DNA of 64,000 nucleotides from Holophagales bacterium (lineage in GTDB: Bacteria > Acidobacteriota > Thermoanaerobaculia > Multivoradales > Multivoraceae): positions 132,073 to 196,072 of the forward strand of contig VXVC01000012.1 of NCBI GenBank assembly GCA_009836625.1, in the 5' to 3' direction. Below, one piece after another: positions 42,865-51,917 of this stretch. Each line of letters opens with the position of its first letter. Positions within the stretch are counted from its first letter, which is position 1. The translations under genes and the position numbers were made by a program. The notes below the pieces were generated by a model. It saw only the letters and a list, made by a program, of their open reading frames with translations. It did no database searches and was not told where the DNA came from.

Positions 42865-44220
42865 TCAGGAGCCAGCGCCGACGGCGACCAGGTGTCGGCG
42901 TGCCCGGAAGTAGATGACGCCGTCCGAAATGGCGGGGGTCGCCATCAGGGTCTCTCCCAGTTCGTTGACGGCGATCTCCTCCAGTGCCGGGCCCGGCTCG
43001 ATCACGTAGACGTCACCGACTTCGCTGTTGAAGTAGATGCGACCGCCGGCGGCGACGGCCGAAGCGCTGAAGCCGGAGGCGCCGCGGCCCAGACGTTTCT
43101 GGTTCAGGCGTTCGCCGGTTCGCCAATCGACGACGGTCACGACGCCGTTGTCGTAGCAGAAGTAGGCGAGGTCACCGACCACGATCGGCGTCTGCATGTA
43201 GTTCCCGAGCCGTTCGTGGAACCAGAGCATCGCCTGGTGATCCGGATCGAGCTTGCCCTCGGCGTCCGGGTCGACCGCGTAGATGGGATTCAGGCGGCCG
43301 TGGGCGTTGGTGATCAGGATCGGTCCGTCGGCGGCGCGGATCGGCGTGGGCACAGGGATGTCGCCGCCGCCCTCGAGACGCCAGAGTTCTTCGCCGGTGT
43401 CCAGGTCGTAGCCGCCGATGTGGTGGTAGCCGTTCAGCACGACCTGCTTACGGCCATCGGCTCGCTCAAAGACAGCGGGTGTGCTCCACGTTGCCACTTC
43501 CTCGCGCGGTTTCCGCCAGACGTCCTCCCCGGTTGCCGCATCCAGAACCGCGACGAAGGACTGACTCAGGATGTCGACCTGGATGACAACCCGGCCGTCG
43601 TGGACGACGGGCGAGCTGGCGAACCCCCACTCGTAGGTGGGGAAGTCGTAGGGCCCCGAGTCGAGCACGCCGAACTGCCGGTTCCACAACGGCGTTCCGT
43701 CCAGGTCGTAGGCGTGGAGTCCTTCCGAGCCGAAGAAGGCGACGAGGATGTCGCCGTCGGTCGCAGGCGTCGAGTTGGTGTGGGATGCCTTCGTGTGCCG
43801 CTTGATGGCCGGTGTGCCGTGGAACGCCGTATGCCGCCAAAGCTGCTTGCCGCTCAGCTTGTCGAAGGCGAGGACCTGGAAGCGCTGCGCCGGCTCGCCG
43901 TCGACCGGTGTGCCGTCGCCGTAGAGACCCACTTTGAGCGATGCCTCGCCGCCATCAGGCACTGCCGTGGTCAGAAAGAGGCGATCGTCCCAGATGACTG
44001 GGCTTGAGTGGCCGAGGCCGGGTACTTCGACCCGGAAGAGGATGTTGTCGCCTGTCTCCACGTTCCAGCTCGCAGGCGGCGAGCCGGTACCGGCTCCGTC
44101 CGCGCCGTTGCCGCGGAAGGAAGGCCAGTTGTCCGAGGCGGCGCCAGGCAGGGCCGTTGCCGCGGACAGAGCGAACGCGACGGTCATCGTGGTGATCGAT
44201 GTTCGGAAGGAAGTCGCCAT
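42865..44220 (-). CDS. PQQ-like beta-propeller protein, copy 2
   Basis: A 451-aa exported protein (signal MATSFRTSITTMTVAFALSAATALPGAA). The mature part consists of repeated PQQ-type blades (KLSGKQLWRHTAF, DLDTGEELWRLEGGGD). No PQQ-binding or metal site of a quinoprotein dehydrogenase is seen. Proteins of this kind are often structural or scaffold propellers. It is closely similar along its whole length to the gene just upstream; the two are 4 bases apart and clearly arose by tandem duplication. Confidence 0.85.
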   Translation of the reverse strand: MATSFRTSITTMTVAFALSAATALPGAASDNWPSFRGNGADGAGTGSPPASWNVETGDNILFRVEVPGLGHSSPVIWDDRLFLTTAVPDGGEASLKVGLYGDGTPVDGEPAQRFQVLAFDKLSGKQLWRHTAFHGTPAIKRHTKASHTNSTPATDGDILVAFFGSEGLHAYDLDGTPLWNRQFGVLDSGPYDFPTYEWGFASSPVVHDGRVVIQVDILSQSFVAVLDAATGEDVWRKPREEVATWSTPAVFERADGRKQVVLNGYHHIGGYDLDTGEELWRLEGGGDIPVPTPIRAADGPILITNAHGRLNPIYAVDPDAEGKLDPDHQAMLWFHERLGNYMQTPIVVGDLAYFCYDNGVVTVVDWRTGERLNQKRLGRGASGFSASAVAAGGRIYFNSEVGDVYVIEPGPALEEIAVNELGETLMATPAISDGVIYFRARRHLVAVGAGS

Positions 44221-44224
44221 GGCG

Positions 44225-45613
44225 CTATGACCCGGAGCCGATGGCGATCAGGTGGCGGCGGGCCCGGAAGTAGATGACGCCGTCCGAGATCGCCGGCGTC
44301 GCCATCAGCGTTTCGCCGATCTCGTTGACCGCGACTTCCTTCAGCTCTTCACCGGCTTCTAGCACGTAGACGTCGCCGTCCTCGCTGTTCATGTAGATAC
44401 GGCCGCCGGCGGCGACGGGCGAGGCGGTGAAGCCGGAGGCGCCGCGGCCCAGGCGCTGCTGCGCCACCCGCTCGCCGCTCTTCCAGTCGAACACGGTGAC
44501 GACGCCGTTGTCGAAGCCGAAGTACGCGAGGTCGCCGACCACGATCGGCGTCTGCATGTAGTTCCCGAGCCGCTCGTGGAACCAGAGCATCGCCTCGTGC
44601 TCGGGATCGATCGCGCCGGCGGCGTTCGGATCGATCGCGTAGACCGGCCGCATCGGGCCATGGGCGCTGGTGATGAGGATCGGACCGTCGTCGCCGGCGC
44701 GGATCGGCGTCGGCACCGGGATGTCGCCGCCGCCTTCGAGCCGCCAGAGTTCCTTGCCGGTGTCGAAGTCGTAGCCGCCGATGTGCTGGTAGCCGTTGAC
44801 GACGATCTGGCGGCCGCCGTCGCTCCGCGCGAACACGGCGGGCGTGCTCCACGTGGGAATCTCGTCGCGCCCGGTGCGCCAGAGTTCCTCGCCGGTCGCC
44901 GCGTCGAGCGCCGCGAGGAAGGAGTCGCCCTGCACGTCGACCTGGATGACCACGCGGCCGTCGTGGACCACGGGCGAACTCGCGAACCCCCATTGCGCCG
45001 TCTTGACCATGAAGAAGCCGGAGTCGAGCACCCCGAACTGGCGGTTCCAGAGCGGGTTGCCGTCCAGGTCATAGGCGTGGAGCCCCTCGGAGCCGAAGAA
45101 GACGACCAGGACCTCGCCGTCGGTGGCCGGTGTGGAGTTCGTGTGGGAGGCCTTCGTGTGGCGCTTGACCGCCGGCGTGCCTTCGAACGCGGTCCGCTGC
45201 CACAACAGCTCGCCGCTTCGCTTGTCGTAGGCCAGGACCGCGTAGCGTTGCGGCGGTTCGCCCACGACGGGCGCGATGTCGCCGTAGAGACCGACCTTGA
45301 GCGAGGCCTCCTCGCCCTCGGGCACGGACGAGGTCAGAAACAGGCGGTCGCCCCAGATCACGGGACTCGAGTGGCCGAGGCCCGGCACGGCGACGCGGAA
45401 GAGGACGTTCTCGCCGCTCTCGACGTTCCAGGTGGCCGGCGGCGTTCCGGTGCCGTTGCCGTCGGCGGCGTTGCCGCGGAAGGACGGCCAGTTGTCCGAG
45501 GCTGCGGCGAGGGAGGGAGCTATCGCGGTGACGAGTACGGCCGCAACGAGCAGGCGTCGAATCGGGGGAACGTTGGTTGGCGCCTTCATCACTGGAGTAT
45601 CTTGGATCATCAC
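44225..45613 (-). CDS. PQQ-like beta-propeller protein, copy 1
   Basis: A 462-aa exported protein with the same PQQ-type blades as its neighbour (DKRSGELLWQRTAF, HERLGNYMQTPIVVGDLAYF shared exactly). The start is ATG 45613, with ATG 45589 (MKAPTNVPPIRRLLV) an alternative giving a shorter signal peptide. No partner dehydrogenase or cytochrome gene lies nearby. The two copies differ at many positions, so the duplication is not recent. Confidence 0.85.
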   Translation of the reverse strand: MMIQDTPVMKAPTNVPPIRRLLVAAVLVTAIAPSLAAASDNWPSFRGNAADGNGTGTPPATWNVESGENVLFRVAVPGLGHSSPVIWGDRLFLTSSVPEGEEASLKVGLYGDIAPVVGEPPQRYAVLAYDKRSGELLWQRTAFEGTPAVKRHTKASHTNSTPATDGEVLVVFFGSEGLHAYDLDGNPLWNRQFGVLDSGFFMVKTAQWGFASSPVVHDGRVVIQVDVQGDSFLAALDAATGEELWRTGRDEIPTWSTPAVFARSDGGRQIVVNGYQHIGGYDFDTGKELWRLEGGGDIPVPTPIRAGDDGPILITSAHGPMRPVYAIDPNAAGAIDPEHEAMLWFHERLGNYMQTPIVVGDLAYFGFDNGVVTVFDWKSGERVAQQRLGRGASGFTASPVAAGGRIYMNSEDGDVYVLEAGEELKEVAVNEIGETLMATPAISDGVIYFRARRHLIAIGSGS

Positions 45614-45655
45614 CTGAGGTTACGTCGAGACGGAACGGGAGGTTTGAAGTAGCAC

Positions 45656-46669
45656 ATGAGTTCACCGATGAGCGTCTTCTGGGACCCACGTTGTGAGGTG
45701 CACACTGTACCGAGGGGGTTTCCGGAGCGGCCGGAACGCCTGCAGCTTGCCCTGCCGTACCTGAGAGAACGGGGCTGGGACCTGGTCGAAGCGGGCTCGG
45801 GAGGGCCGGTCGGCGGAATGGTCGGACAGAGCCGCCGGCTGGCCGGTCTTGTCCACGATCCCGGGTACATCGAGCGGATGGAGGCGGCGGTCGCCGACGT
45901 CGCCGAGTTGGCGGCGAAGGGCGACTTCCCGCGTCGGCCGACGCCGATGCTCGACACGAACGACAATCCGCTGTCGCCAGGGACGGCGGACGCGGCCTGG
46001 GCCGCGGTCGATGCCGCGCTTGCGGCGGGCGACCACGTCATGCTGGGCGCCGGCCACCGTGCGATGAGCGTGACCCGGCCGCCCGGGCACCACTGCGAGC
46101 GGGATCGGGCGATGGGCTTCTGCTACCTGAACCAGATCGCGGTCCTCGCGCAGGGCCTGATCGACGTGCACGGCCTGGAACGGATAGCCATCCTGGACTT
46201 CGACGTTCACCACGGCAACGGCACCCAGCACCTGTTCGACCAGCGGGCCGACGTCGCCTACCTGAGCGTCCACCAGTACCCCTTCTACCCGGGCACCGGG
46301 GCCGCCAGCGAGCGGGGGATTGGCGAAGGCGAGGGCACGACGGTGAACGCGCCACTGCCGGCCGGCAGCGGCGACGACGTCTACGGCGAGGTCATGGCCG
46401 ACCTGCTGTTGCCGGCGGTCCGCTCGTTCGACCCGGACGTGCTGCTGGTGTCGGCCGGCTTCGACGCCTGGCGGAACGACCCGATCGCCGGCATGGAGCT
46501 GACCGAGGAGAGCTTCCACCGCTTCGGCGTCGACCTGGCCGAACTGGCGGAGGAGATATGCGATGGGCGGCTCGTGTCCGTGCTCGAAGGCGGCTACGAC
46601 CTGAACGCCCTGCCGCGGTTGATCGACGCCTATCTCCGGGGCACTGTCGGTACGTCGCTGGATGCGTGA
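45656..46669 (+). CDS. Histone-deacetylase-family amidohydrolase
   Basis: A 337-aa arginase/deacetylase-fold enzyme. Active-site stretches are PPGHHCERDRAMGFCYLN (the His pair and the following Phe/Cys loop) and LDFDVHHGNGTQHLF, which supplies the Asp-x-His zinc ligands; SAGFDAWRNDPI gives the third ligand. Bacterial members deacetylate polyamines or acetoin-type substrates. The physiological substrate is unknown. It may start at ATG 45656 or at ATG 45668 (SVFWDPRCEVHT). Confidence 0.88.
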   Translation: MSSPMSVFWDPRCEVHTVPRGFPERPERLQLALPYLRERGWDLVEAGSGGPVGGMVGQSRRLAGLVHDPGYIERMEAAVADVAELAAKGDFPRRPTPMLDTNDNPLSPGTADAAWAAVDAALAAGDHVMLGAGHRAMSVTRPPGHHCERDRAMGFCYLNQIAVLAQGLIDVHGLERIAILDFDVHHGNGTQHLFDQRADVAYLSVHQYPFYPGTGAASERGIGEGEGTTVNAPLPAGSGDDVYGEVMADLLLPAVRSFDPDVLLVSAGFDAWRNDPIAGMELTEESFHRFGVDLAELAEEICDGRLVSVLEGGYDLNALPRLIDAYLRGTVGTSLDA

Positions 46670-46731
46670 GGAATCTCGCCCGTCTCTCGGTGCGTTGTAC
46701 GATGTGACACAGGAACGGAGGGGCCCAAGCG

Positions 46732-47136
46732 TTGAGAACCAAGCCGAGCTTCCCGATCAGAATACGCACCCAGAACGTCCAGTTGACCGATGACCTGAAG
46801 CAGTCGATCGAGTCCGAGGCGGCGGCGCTGAAGCGTTTCAACTCCCGGATCGTGGACTGCGAAGTGACGATCACCGGTCCCGGCCGGAATCACCGGGGCG
46901 GCCTGGCGTTCGACGTCGTGGTCAAGGTCGCGCTGCCCGGCCCGGACGTGGTGGTTCACCGCTCGGCCGCGGCCTCCATCCCGGTCGCGATCAACCAGTC
47001 GTTCGCCACTGCCCGCCGACGCGTCAAGCGCCAGGCCCATCTCCGCCGCCGCCGCGTGCCGTTCAACCGCACCTCCGGCGTCGGCCGCCGCGGCCGGCCA
47101 CGCGGCGGCAACGGCCGGCGACTCGCCCGGGCGTAG
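46732..47136 (+). CDS. HPF/RaiA-like ribosome-associated protein
   Basis: A 134-aa protein. Residues 8-100 have the beta-alpha-beta pattern of hibernation-promoting factors (NVQLTDDLKQSIESEAAAL, CEVTITGP, FDVVVKVALPGPDVVVH). The last ~35 residues are very rich in Arg and Gly, suggesting RNA contact. Such proteins bind the 30S decoding centre or dimerise ribosomes in stationary phase. The start is TTG 46732, with GGAGGGG 8 bases upstream. The C-terminal long HPF domain is absent. Confidence 0.72.
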   Translation: MRTKPSFPIRIRTQNVQLTDDLKQSIESEAAALKRFNSRIVDCEVTITGPGRNHRGGLAFDVVVKVALPGPDVVVHRSAAASIPVAINQSFATARRRVKRQAHLRRRRVPFNRTSGVGRRGRPRGGNGRRLARA

Positions 47137-47146
47137 CGGGTCACCC

Positions 47147-47323
47147 GTCGTCAGCGGCTCCGAGGGGGAGGGTCCCAGCGGACGCTTGCGCTCTCTGGGC
47201 GAAAGGGACGTCAGCGCTCGCTTCGGTCGGCTGCGCTCCGCTACGGCGTCAGTGACGGGAGCGGTCTGGGGAGTCACTTGCCTCCAGCCCGCTGGGATCC
47301 TCCCCCTCGGAGCCGCTGACGAC
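47147..47323. repeat. 177-bp foldback element with 34-bp arms
   Basis: Arms at 47147-47180 and 47290-47323 are inverted copies differing at one position; each begins GTCGTCAGCGGCTCCGAG when read inward from its outer end. The space between them is itself nearly palindromic at its centre (GACGTCAGCG at 47208-47217 pairs with the GGCGTCAG side near 47245). No protein is encoded. It fills most of the 309-base gap 47137-47445 between the HPF-like and HNH genes. It may be a small mobile element or an extended cruciform. Confidence 0.7.
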
Positions 47324-47445
47324 TGGACGGCGTTGCAGGATGGCGCCAGCAGCGTGCGGGGCCGCATGTCAAAGGAACTTGCTACAGTGCGGAGGGTCGT
47401 GGCCAGCGCTCTGAGTACGGTGTAGTTCGACGAGGTCGACTGAAA

Positions 47446-48372
47446 GTGGGAATCAACCTCGTCCTCGCCGTAACGGATCCCGAGTGGTTCAGACAGTTGA
47501 GCCGCCGACCTGACCCTGGCGAGGTCAACTTCTGGGCCCCCTCGGCACGCAACTTCCGGGCCCTGGAACGCGGCGAGCTCTTCCTGTTCAAGTTGCGCGG
47601 CTCTCCCCATGTGATCGTAGGTGGAGGCGTCTTCGCCTACGCTTCCAACTTGCCCTGTTCATTGGCCTGGCAGGCCTTCGGAGAGGGGAACGGAGCGCAA
47701 TCGGCCGACGAGATGCGCGAGCGGATCGCGGGACTGCGCCGGTCGGATCGCAGGCACCTGGGCGACTTCGAGATCGGCTGCCGGATCCTGACGGATGCCT
47801 TCTTCTTCCAGGAAGCGGAGTGGATCCCTGTTCCAAACTGGCCCGGCACGACTCCGCTCAAGACCTACAACACGGCCAATCCTGACGGTCGTCTTATCTG
47901 GGAGTCCGTGTTCGGCCTCTCCAGGCATGAGGGAGTCTCGATGCCCAACGTCACTGAGCGCCGCTATGCGCTTCGCCTGGTGGCGCAGAGACTTCACCAG
48001 GACTCGTTCCGAAAGGCCGTGATTGCGGCTTACAACGGACGCTGTGCGGTTTCGCGACTGGCTGAACCGGATCTTCTTGACGCGGCGCACATCATCTCGG
48101 ACAGGGATGAGCGACTTGGGCAGCCTGTGGTTCAGAACGGAATGCCGCTTTCTAAGCTCCACCATGCAGCCTTCGACGGGCACTTGATTGGCGTAGACCC
48201 GGACTATGGTCTGCACGTCGCCGAGCGCCTTCTGAGCCAGAAGGACGGCCCGATGCTCGAGGCTCTGAAGAAGCTGCAGGGTGGCAGGATTCGACTACCC
48301 CGGCGCTTGGAGGATCGTCCCGACCGCGACCGGCTCGCTCAGCGTTTCGAGCTGTTCAAAGCTGCTGCCTGA
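47446..48372 (+). CDS. HNH endonuclease with N-terminal EVE/PUA-like domain (putative restriction endonuclease)
   Basis: A 308-aa protein of the COG3440-like predicted restriction endonucleases. Residues ~1-150 carry VNFWAPSARNFRALERGELFLFKL and VIVGGGVFAYASNLPCSLAWQAFG, the EVE-like part that may sense modified bases. The C-terminal HNH part is LDAAHIISDRD followed by NGMPLSKLHHAAFD. It may cut modified invading DNA. GTG 47446 is the start. No methylase gene is adjacent. The DNA is less GC-rich than the core, and a foldback element lies directly upstream. Confidence 0.8.
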   Translation: MGINLVLAVTDPEWFRQLSRRPDPGEVNFWAPSARNFRALERGELFLFKLRGSPHVIVGGGVFAYASNLPCSLAWQAFGEGNGAQSADEMRERIAGLRRSDRRHLGDFEIGCRILTDAFFFQEAEWIPVPNWPGTTPLKTYNTANPDGRLIWESVFGLSRHEGVSMPNVTERRYALRLVAQRLHQDSFRKAVIAAYNGRCAVSRLAEPDLLDAAHIISDRDERLGQPVVQNGMPLSKLHHAAFDGHLIGVDPDYGLHVAERLLSQKDGPMLEALKKLQGGRIRLPRRLEDRPDRDRLAQRFELFKAAA

Positions 48373-48391
48373 AGCCACGGCGGACGCCGAC

Positions 48392-48454
48392 CGCTTCTTC
48401 GCGCTTGCCGGTCATGAAGAGGTCCTGGATGCGCAGGGACTCTTCCTCCCAGCG
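48392..48454 (-). pseudogene. Fragment of an LLM-oxidoreductase gene
   Basis: These 63 bases match 49821-49883, inside the complete LLM gene, with only three differences. On the minus strand they encode the LRIQ(E/D)LFMTGKREE region of that protein. Homology fades outside (a shared ACGGCGG lies a little upstream). No reading frame joins the fragment to anything else. It is a leftover of a duplication or recombination next to the HNH gene. Confidence 0.72.
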
Positions 48455-48499
48455 GCGAGCACGGCTCCGGGCCGGAGGTCGAGTCGCCAAGTTCCCCAC

Positions 48500-49597
48500 T
48501 CAGTAATGGAGATTTGCGCCAAAATCGGGTATCCGGCCGGCTGCAGCCACCACGCTCCATCTGTCCAGTTTGTCCTTCGCTCGATCTGAGTCCCAGAATC
48601 TTGAGCAGAGCTTGAAGTACTCCAGGACGACCTCTCGTTCACCGATCTCGAGGAGCTCCTCGGCGAGTGACATGTTCGGCCCGAATGAATTGAGCTGGGG
48701 TGAACCCGTTGTGTTCCCGGCGGCAATCAACCGGGATCTCGCTTCTTCGATGTTGCCCGCTCGTAGTGCGATCCGACCCAGAACGAGGTTGCCGTGGTGC
48801 ACACGGTTGCCAGAGTTCCATCCTGCCGCAGTGTTTTGCAGCATGAGCTCAGCATAGTGATGGGCCTGGTCAAGCTGATCCGCCGAGAACGCTGCCTTCG
48901 CCAAGTAGTCTAGAAGTGAATCCCGAAGCGAGTCGTCTGCAAGCCCGTACGCCCTTTGAAAGTGCTCCAGAGCCCTCTCAGCGCTCTTCAGATCGCCTCC
49001 CCCCGACACCTGCGCCCCCAGGCTGTGAAGGTGCCCGAGTTCTCTCGGCCATTCCGGGTTGGAGGGATCGAGCGATTGAGCCTGTTCCAACATTTCGATG
49101 GAGGTCCTACGGTCTCCAAACTTAAGGAAAGCGGCCGCGTGTCCCAACAGCCTGGTGTTCTCGGGTTCACGGTCGATCTGACTCATCCAGGCTCTCTTGG
49201 CCTCCGAATAGCCCTCCGAGTCAAGGATGTGGTGTATCAGTGAAGGAGGCGTTCCCAGGATTTCCGACTCGGGTGAGTTGCGGATGAACCACAGCGCGTG
49301 TTCGCGTTTCGCTTCCTTCGCTGACTGATCGCGAAACGAACGCGAGCCGCCGTAGAAAGCGAGAAGCTGCGTCCGCACAGCCAAATCAGTCGGATTCGCG
49401 GCCCGTTTCGCTTCGAGCGATGCGACCTGTTCAGGCGTGAGGTTCCGGCTTGCCAGGATGGCTTCGTGGACACTCGTTTCGCTGGATGACCGCTCGGGAC
49501 TTTCTTCCGGCAGGTGAGTGGACTGAGCGGCAAGGCTCACCGGATAGAGACCAATGACAAGAGTGGCGACCATCAGAGGCGTTGAGGTCTTCATCAT
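48500..49597 (-). CDS. Exported TPR-repeat protein
   Basis: A 365-aa protein with a Sec signal (MKTSTPLMVATLVIGLYPVSLAAQ). From about residue 110 it has TPR-like helical pairs (AAAFLKFGDRRTSIEMLEQAQSLDP, ALEHFQRAYGLADDSLRDSL). Function unknown; TPRs bind other proteins. Codon and base use are visibly less GC-rich than in most of the window, which suggests that this gene and the HNH gene share a foreign origin. The first ATG is 49597, one codon before another ATG. Confidence 0.7.
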   Translation of the reverse strand: MMKTSTPLMVATLVIGLYPVSLAAQSTHLPEESPERSSSETSVHEAILASRNLTPEQVASLEAKRAANPTDLAVRTQLLAFYGGSRSFRDQSAKEAKREHALWFIRNSPESEILGTPPSLIHHILDSEGYSEAKRAWMSQIDREPENTRLLGHAAAFLKFGDRRTSIEMLEQAQSLDPSNPEWPRELGHLHSLGAQVSGGGDLKSAERALEHFQRAYGLADDSLRDSLLDYLAKAAFSADQLDQAHHYAELMLQNTAAGWNSGNRVHHGNLVLGRIALRAGNIEEARSRLIAAGNTTGSPQLNSFGPNMSLAEELLEIGEREVVLEYFKLCSRFWDSDRAKDKLDRWSVVAAAGRIPDFGANLHY

Positions 49598-49653
49598 GAT
49601 CCTTCCATCTCGTTAGAGTTCGTGGCATTCCCCGCGTCGTTGAATCTCGTCTC

Positions 49654-50670
49654 TTAGCCCAGCACGATCTCCGCGGCCTGCCGCAGTTCGTGCTTGCTCG
49701 CGGCGCCGACCATCAGTGTCGTCACGTCGCTGTCTTCGAAGGCCTGGAGGCGGTCCCTGATTCGCTCGGGCGGGCCGACGAGGGAGATCTCGTCGGCGAA
49801 GTCGTCGGGGACGGCGGCTACGGCTTCTTCGCGCTTGCCGGTCATGAAGAGCTCCTGGATGCGGAGGGACTCTTCCTCCCAGCCCATGCGGGCCATGAGT
49901 TCGCGGTGGAAGTTGCGGTTCTTGGCGCCCATGCCGCCGACGTAGAGGGCCAGGGACTGCTTGATCGGCAGCAGGGCCTCGGCGACGTCGTCATGGACGC
50001 GGAGGCGGGCGCCGTAGGGGACTTCGAAGCCGTCGCGCTTGCCGGCCAGGGACTCGGCATAGACCTCGGGCCGGTAGGGCGAGTAGTAGAGCGGCAGCCA
50101 GCCGCTACAGAGTTCGGCGGCCAGGGCGACGTTCTTCGGCCCTTCGGCGCCGAGGAAGATGGGCAGGTCGGAACGCAGAGGGTGGACGATGGAGCGGAGC
50201 GGCTTGCCCAGTCCCCAGGAGCCCTCGCCGGTGTAGGGGAGCGGGTAGTGCTCGCTGTGCTGGGTCACGGGTTCCTCGCGGGCGAGGATCTTCTGGATGA
50301 TCTCGATGTAGGCGCGGGTGCGCGACAGCGGTTTGCCGAAGGGCTGTCCGTACCAGCCCTCGACGACCTGCGGCCCGGAAACGCCGAGACCGAGGATCAC
50401 CCGGCCCTGCGACAGGTGGTCGAGCGTCATCGCGTGCATGGCCGTCGACGCCGGCGTGCGCGCAGAGATCTGGGCGATGCCGGTGCCCAGGCGGATCTTC
50501 GAGGTGTGCGCACCGATCCAGGCCAGGGGCGTGAACACATCGGAGCCCCACGCCTCCGCGGTGAAGACGCAGTCGTAGCCGAGCGCCTCCGCTTCGATGG
50601 CGATGTCGAGGAAATCGGGACGCGGCCCCGCGCCCCAGTAGCCGAGTTGAAGTCCGAGTTTGAGTGTCAT
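49654..50670 (-). CDS. LLM-class oxidoreductase, F420- or flavin-dependent (paralogue)
   Basis: A 338-aa member of the luciferase-like superfamily, paralogous to 9042-10097. Shared blocks are CVFTAEAWGSDVFTPLAWIG, IRLGTGIAQISARTPAS and LGLGVSGPQVVEGWYGQPFG. The C-terminal part differs between the two (LYVGGMGAKNRNFHRE here), so the substrates probably differ. ATG 50670 matches the family N-terminus; the frame upstream is shadow. A piece of its coding sequence is repeated at 48392-48454. Confidence 0.87.
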   Translation of the reverse strand: MTLKLGLQLGYWGAGPRPDFLDIAIEAEALGYDCVFTAEAWGSDVFTPLAWIGAHTSKIRLGTGIAQISARTPASTAMHAMTLDHLSQGRVILGLGVSGPQVVEGWYGQPFGKPLSRTRAYIEIIQKILAREEPVTQHSEHYPLPYTGEGSWGLGKPLRSIVHPLRSDLPIFLGAEGPKNVALAAELCSGWLPLYYSPYRPEVYAESLAGKRDGFEVPYGARLRVHDDVAEALLPIKQSLALYVGGMGAKNRNFHRELMARMGWEEESLRIQELFMTGKREEAVAAVPDDFADEISLVGPPERIRDRLQAFEDSDVTTLMVGAASKHELRQAAEIVLG

Positions 50671-50707
50671 GGGGCCGCACCCTAGCAGCGCTTGATAGCT
50701 TGCGCCC

Positions 50708-51901
50708 GTGTCGCTGAAGGAGCAGTTCGACAGCCTCCAGCTCGGGGATCTGGAGGCCCGCACCGGGTTCAAGTGGAGCCGCTACACGGCGAACGGCAGC
50801 GGCATCCTGCCGGCGTGGGTCGCGGACATGGACTTCCCCATCGCGGAGCCGATCCAGCGTGTGGTCCGCAATCTCGTCGAGAAGTCCGACCTCGGCTACT
50901 GCGAGCCGCCGGAGATCGGCGATCTGCCGCAGATCTTCGGCCGGCGAATGGAGGAGCAGCTCGGCTGGACGGTGGAGCCGGAGCGGATCCGCTTCCTGGT
51001 CAACGCGCTCCAGGGCCTCGATCTCGCGGTGATGCTGGGCGCCGGGAAGGGCGAGGGGGTCGTGATCCAGACGCCGATCTATCCGCCCTTTCTCGAGGCG
51101 GTCTCCGGCGCCGGCAGGCGACTGGTCGAGTCGCCGCTTCGCCGTGGGCCGGAACGGTTCGAGATGGACCTCGATCAGTTGCGAGCGAGGATCGACAGGG
51201 ACACCCGCGTGTTCATGCTCTGCAACCCCCACAATCCGAGCGGCCGCGTCTGGAGTCGAAGCGAATTGGAAGCGGTGGCGGAGCTGGCGATCGAGCACGA
51301 CCTGATCGTCCTCGCCGACGAGATCCACAACGAACTCGTGTTCCCGGGCCACCAGCACACCGTGTTCGAGACGCTGGGCCCCGAGGTGAAGGAGCGGACG
51401 GTCACCATCACGTCGGCGACCAAGTCGTTCAACCTCGCGGGTCTTGAACTCGCGTTGCTGGTGTTCGGCAGCGAGAAGCTCAAGAAGCGGTTCGACGAAC
51501 TGCCGCACTTCGTTCTCGCGCATCCGGGCATTCTGGGCGTCGAGGCGGCGCGGGCAGCCTGGAGCCACGGCGGCCCCTGGCTGGAAGAGGCGGTCGCCTA
51601 TCTGGACGCGAACCGCGCCTTCCTCACGGACTTCGTCAACCGTCGCCTGCCGGGGGTCGTGCACGGACCCCAGGAAGCGACCTACCTCTACTGGCTGGAC
51701 TGCCGCGATCTCGACCTGACGATGCCGGCTTCCCGGTTCTTTCTGAAGCGGGCGAAGGTGGCGCTCAACGATGGTGCGGAGTTCGGTCCGCCGGGCTCGC
51801 CGCTCGGATTCGAGCGCTGCACGCGGCTCAACTTCGCCACCTCGCGGGCCATTCTCGAGGAGATCCTGGAGCGGATGGCGGCCGCGGTGGAGAACGCCTG
51901 A
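50708..51901 (+). CDS. MalY/PatB-type aminotransferase (cystathionine beta-lyase-like)
   Basis: A 397-aa fold-type I PLP enzyme. The cofactor lysine is Lys239 in SATKSFNLAG. WVADMDFPIAEPI at the start, PIYPPFLEAV and NPHNPSGRVW are typical of the MalY/PatB group, which splits cystathionine or other cysteine conjugates to pyruvate, ammonia and a thiol. GTG 50708 begins 38 bases from the divergent LLM gene, so the two share a control region. Confidence 0.87.
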   Translation: MSLKEQFDSLQLGDLEARTGFKWSRYTANGSGILPAWVADMDFPIAEPIQRVVRNLVEKSDLGYCEPPEIGDLPQIFGRRMEEQLGWTVEPERIRFLVNALQGLDLAVMLGAGKGEGVVIQTPIYPPFLEAVSGAGRRLVESPLRRGPERFEMDLDQLRARIDRDTRVFMLCNPHNPSGRVWSRSELEAVAELAIEHDLIVLADEIHNELVFPGHQHTVFETLGPEVKERTVTITSATKSFNLAGLELALLVFGSEKLKKRFDELPHFVLAHPGILGVEAARAAWSHGGPWLEEAVAYLDANRAFLTDFVNRRLPGVVHGPQEATYLYWLDCRDLDLTMPASRFFLKRAKVALNDGAEFGPPGSPLGFERCTRLNFATSRAILEEILERMAAAVENA

Positions 51902-51917
51902 GGAGCCGGCCAGGGAC

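Noticed and set aside
42865..45613. Quinoprotein alcohol dehydrogenase pair
   Set aside because: The propellers lack a recognisable PQQ/Ca site, the disulfide Cys pair and a cytochrome domain, so only a PQQ-like fold is supported.
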